From Oscillospiraceae bacterium UBA3851 (GTDB lineage: Bacteria; Bacillota; Clostridia; Oscillospirales; Oscillospiraceae): a stretch of 6,548 nt of DNA. Under the pieces are notes generated by a model. The model did not search any database, was not told the origin of the DNA, and worked only from the letters and a program-made list of their open reading frames with translations. Location: contig DGHJ01000085.1 in NCBI GenBank assembly GCA_002392625.1, positions 9,397 through 15,944 of the forward strand, read 5' to 3'. Every line of letters begins with the position of its first letter. Position 1 is the stretch's first letter. A program made the translations under genes and the position numbers. This document shows positions 5,524 through 6,548 of the stretch, piece after piece.

Positions 5524-6548
5524 TGTACGAACACCTCCTGATAGGACTGCTCCTCCACAAGAGCGCGGTAAGTGGGGCAGGCTTCCATCAGCTGGGCGTG
5601 GGTACCCACGCCCTCCACCCTGCCTTGCCGCAGCACCACGATCTGGTCTGCGTGGGAGATGAAATTCAGCTCATGGGTCACGGTGACGATGGTCTTGCCG
5701 GCAAAGCCGTTGAAGAAGGTGTCGCTGATAGCGGCGGCTGTCTCTGCGTCCAGGGCGCTGGTGGGCTCATCCAGCAGCAGCACGTCGGCATTCTTCAGCA
5801 ATTCCCGGGCGATGACCATGCGCTGGCGCTGTCCGCCGGACATGGCGTTGCCCCAGATGGCCAGCTCGGCGTCGAAGCCCTCCGGCTTCCGGGCGATGAA
5901 GTCGTAGATCCCGGCCAGCCTTGTCACCTGCTCCAGCTCGGCGTCGTCCACATCCCGGCGGATGCCGTAGGTCAGCGCCTGGCGGACGGTTCCGCTGAAC
6001 AGCTCCGCATCCTGGTTCACGTAGGACAGGTGGTCGCGCCAGGCAGAGCGGTTCAGCTCTTCGAGGGGCATGTCACCCACGGTGATGCTGCCCGATTGCG
6101 GCGCATATAGCTCCTCCAGCAGCCGCAGCACCGTGGTCTTGCCGGAGCCGGAGGGGCCGATGATAGCCGTGGTCTTGCCGGACGGAATGGTAAAGCTGAC
6201 GTCAGCAAGGATCGGCGCATCCTCCCGATAGGCGAAGTTGACGCGGTCCAGTTTGATGTCCCCTGTGGGGACCGTCTCCGGTGCGTTTTCGTTCATATTC
6301 TCCTGAGGCGCCTCCATCAGCGTACCCAGGCGGGCGGCGCGGCCCTGCACATTTTTCAGGTTGGACCACACGCTGGTCAGTTGCCGCAGCACGGTGTTGA
6401 TCGTGGGCACGAACAGGAAGAAGGCCAGCCATGCGGTCAGGTCGATCTCCCCCCGGCGCAGCAGCGTGCAGCCCCAGATAACGGCGATGACGATACCCAC
6501 CGCCTCGGTGAGCATGGTATACATCACCAGGACACCGTTCACATAGGA
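5520..6548 (-). CDS. ABC exporter half-transporter, first subunit, C-terminal part (5' end outside window)
   Basis: The frame is open to the window edge; the codons before the GTG at 6542 read Ser-Tyr, so that GTG is an internal Val and the gene continues to the right. Counting from it, 340 residues are visible: the last two membrane segments (about 6-28 and 34-54) and a complete nucleotide-binding domain with A-loop Y105 (NFAYRED), Walker A GPSGSGKTT (129-137), Q-loop Q177, signature MSGGQ (234-238), Walker B ending in D258-E259, D-loop SALD, and switch H290. It belongs to the same exporter family as the next gene and overlaps it by 4 bases (ATGA), the usual arrangement of a heterodimeric exporter. 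Both subunits keep the catalytic Glu, so neither ATP site is obviously degenerate. Whether an N-terminal peptidase domain exists cannot be seen. Confidence 0.95.
   Translation of the reverse strand, partial: SYVNGVLVMYTMLTEAVGIVIAVIWGCTLLRRGEIDLTAWLAFFLFVPTINTVLRQLTSVWSNLKNVQGRAARLGTLMEAPQENMNENAPETVPTGDIKLDRVNFAYREDAPILADVSFTIPSGKTTAIIGPSGSGKTTVLRLLEELYAPQSGSITVGDMPLEELNRSAWRDHLSYVNQDAELFSGTVRQALTYGIRRDVDDAELEQVTRLAGIYDFIARKPEGFDAELAIWGNAMSGGQRQRMVIARELLKNADVLLLDEPTSALDAETAAAISDTFFNGFAGKTIVTVTHELNFISHADQIVVLRQGRVEGVGTHAQLMEACPTYRALVEEQSYQEVFVQ

Noticed and set aside
2872..5541. Very long plus-strand open frame (889 codons) antisense to the ABC, TF-like and thioredoxin genes
   Set aside because: It is a GC-rich shadow frame: low-complexity His/Gly/Leu/Gln-rich translation without domains, opposite genes with clear motifs and ribosome sites.

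Overview
The window looks like chromosome from a GC-rich member of the Firmicutes (Clostridia). An Oscillospiraceae-type gut anaerobe (Flavonifractor/Oscillibacter/Lawsonibacter neighbourhood) is my best guess. The basis is strong GGAGG ribosome sites, ATGA gene overlaps, an FtsH and a short MGMT-family protein of clostridial style, and a Gram-positive-type lipoprotein. The genus is inference only. No phage, insertion sequence, CRISPR array or rRNA is visible.

Layout. The plus-strand block (1-1878) holds the 3' part of an ftsH AAA+ zinc protease gene, which enters from the left and ends at a rho-independent terminator. Next come an extended -10 promoter, a 101-residue MGMT-family (alkyltransferase-like) gene, and a tRNA-Leu(UAG) that starts 14 bases after the stop codon and ends in encoded CCA. 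A near-perfect hairpin (1879-1918) with A- and T-tracts closes this block and also the minus-strand block that converges on it.

The minus-strand block (1944-6548, transcribed right to left) is one tightly packed gene row. It contains a first ABC exporter half-transporter (N-terminus beyond the window), a second ABC half-transporter (4-base ATGA overlap), a trigger-factor-like protein without the ribosome-binding domain (12-base gap), and a thioredoxin-like protein (4-base ATGA overlap). A small lipoprotein of unknown family follows after 74 bases. The two half-transporters very probably form a heterodimeric type IV ABC exporter. The linked FKBP/SurA-fold chaperone and CGPC thioredoxin suggest a unit that handles a protein or peptide substrate, perhaps cysteine-containing, but no substrate gene is in view and the promoter of the row is outside the window.

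The most interesting items are the exporter-chaperone-thioredoxin(-lipoprotein) row, the probable joint transcript of the MGMT-family gene with a tRNA, and the altered active-site surroundings of the MGMT-family protein. No stretch longer than 300 bases lacks a gene.
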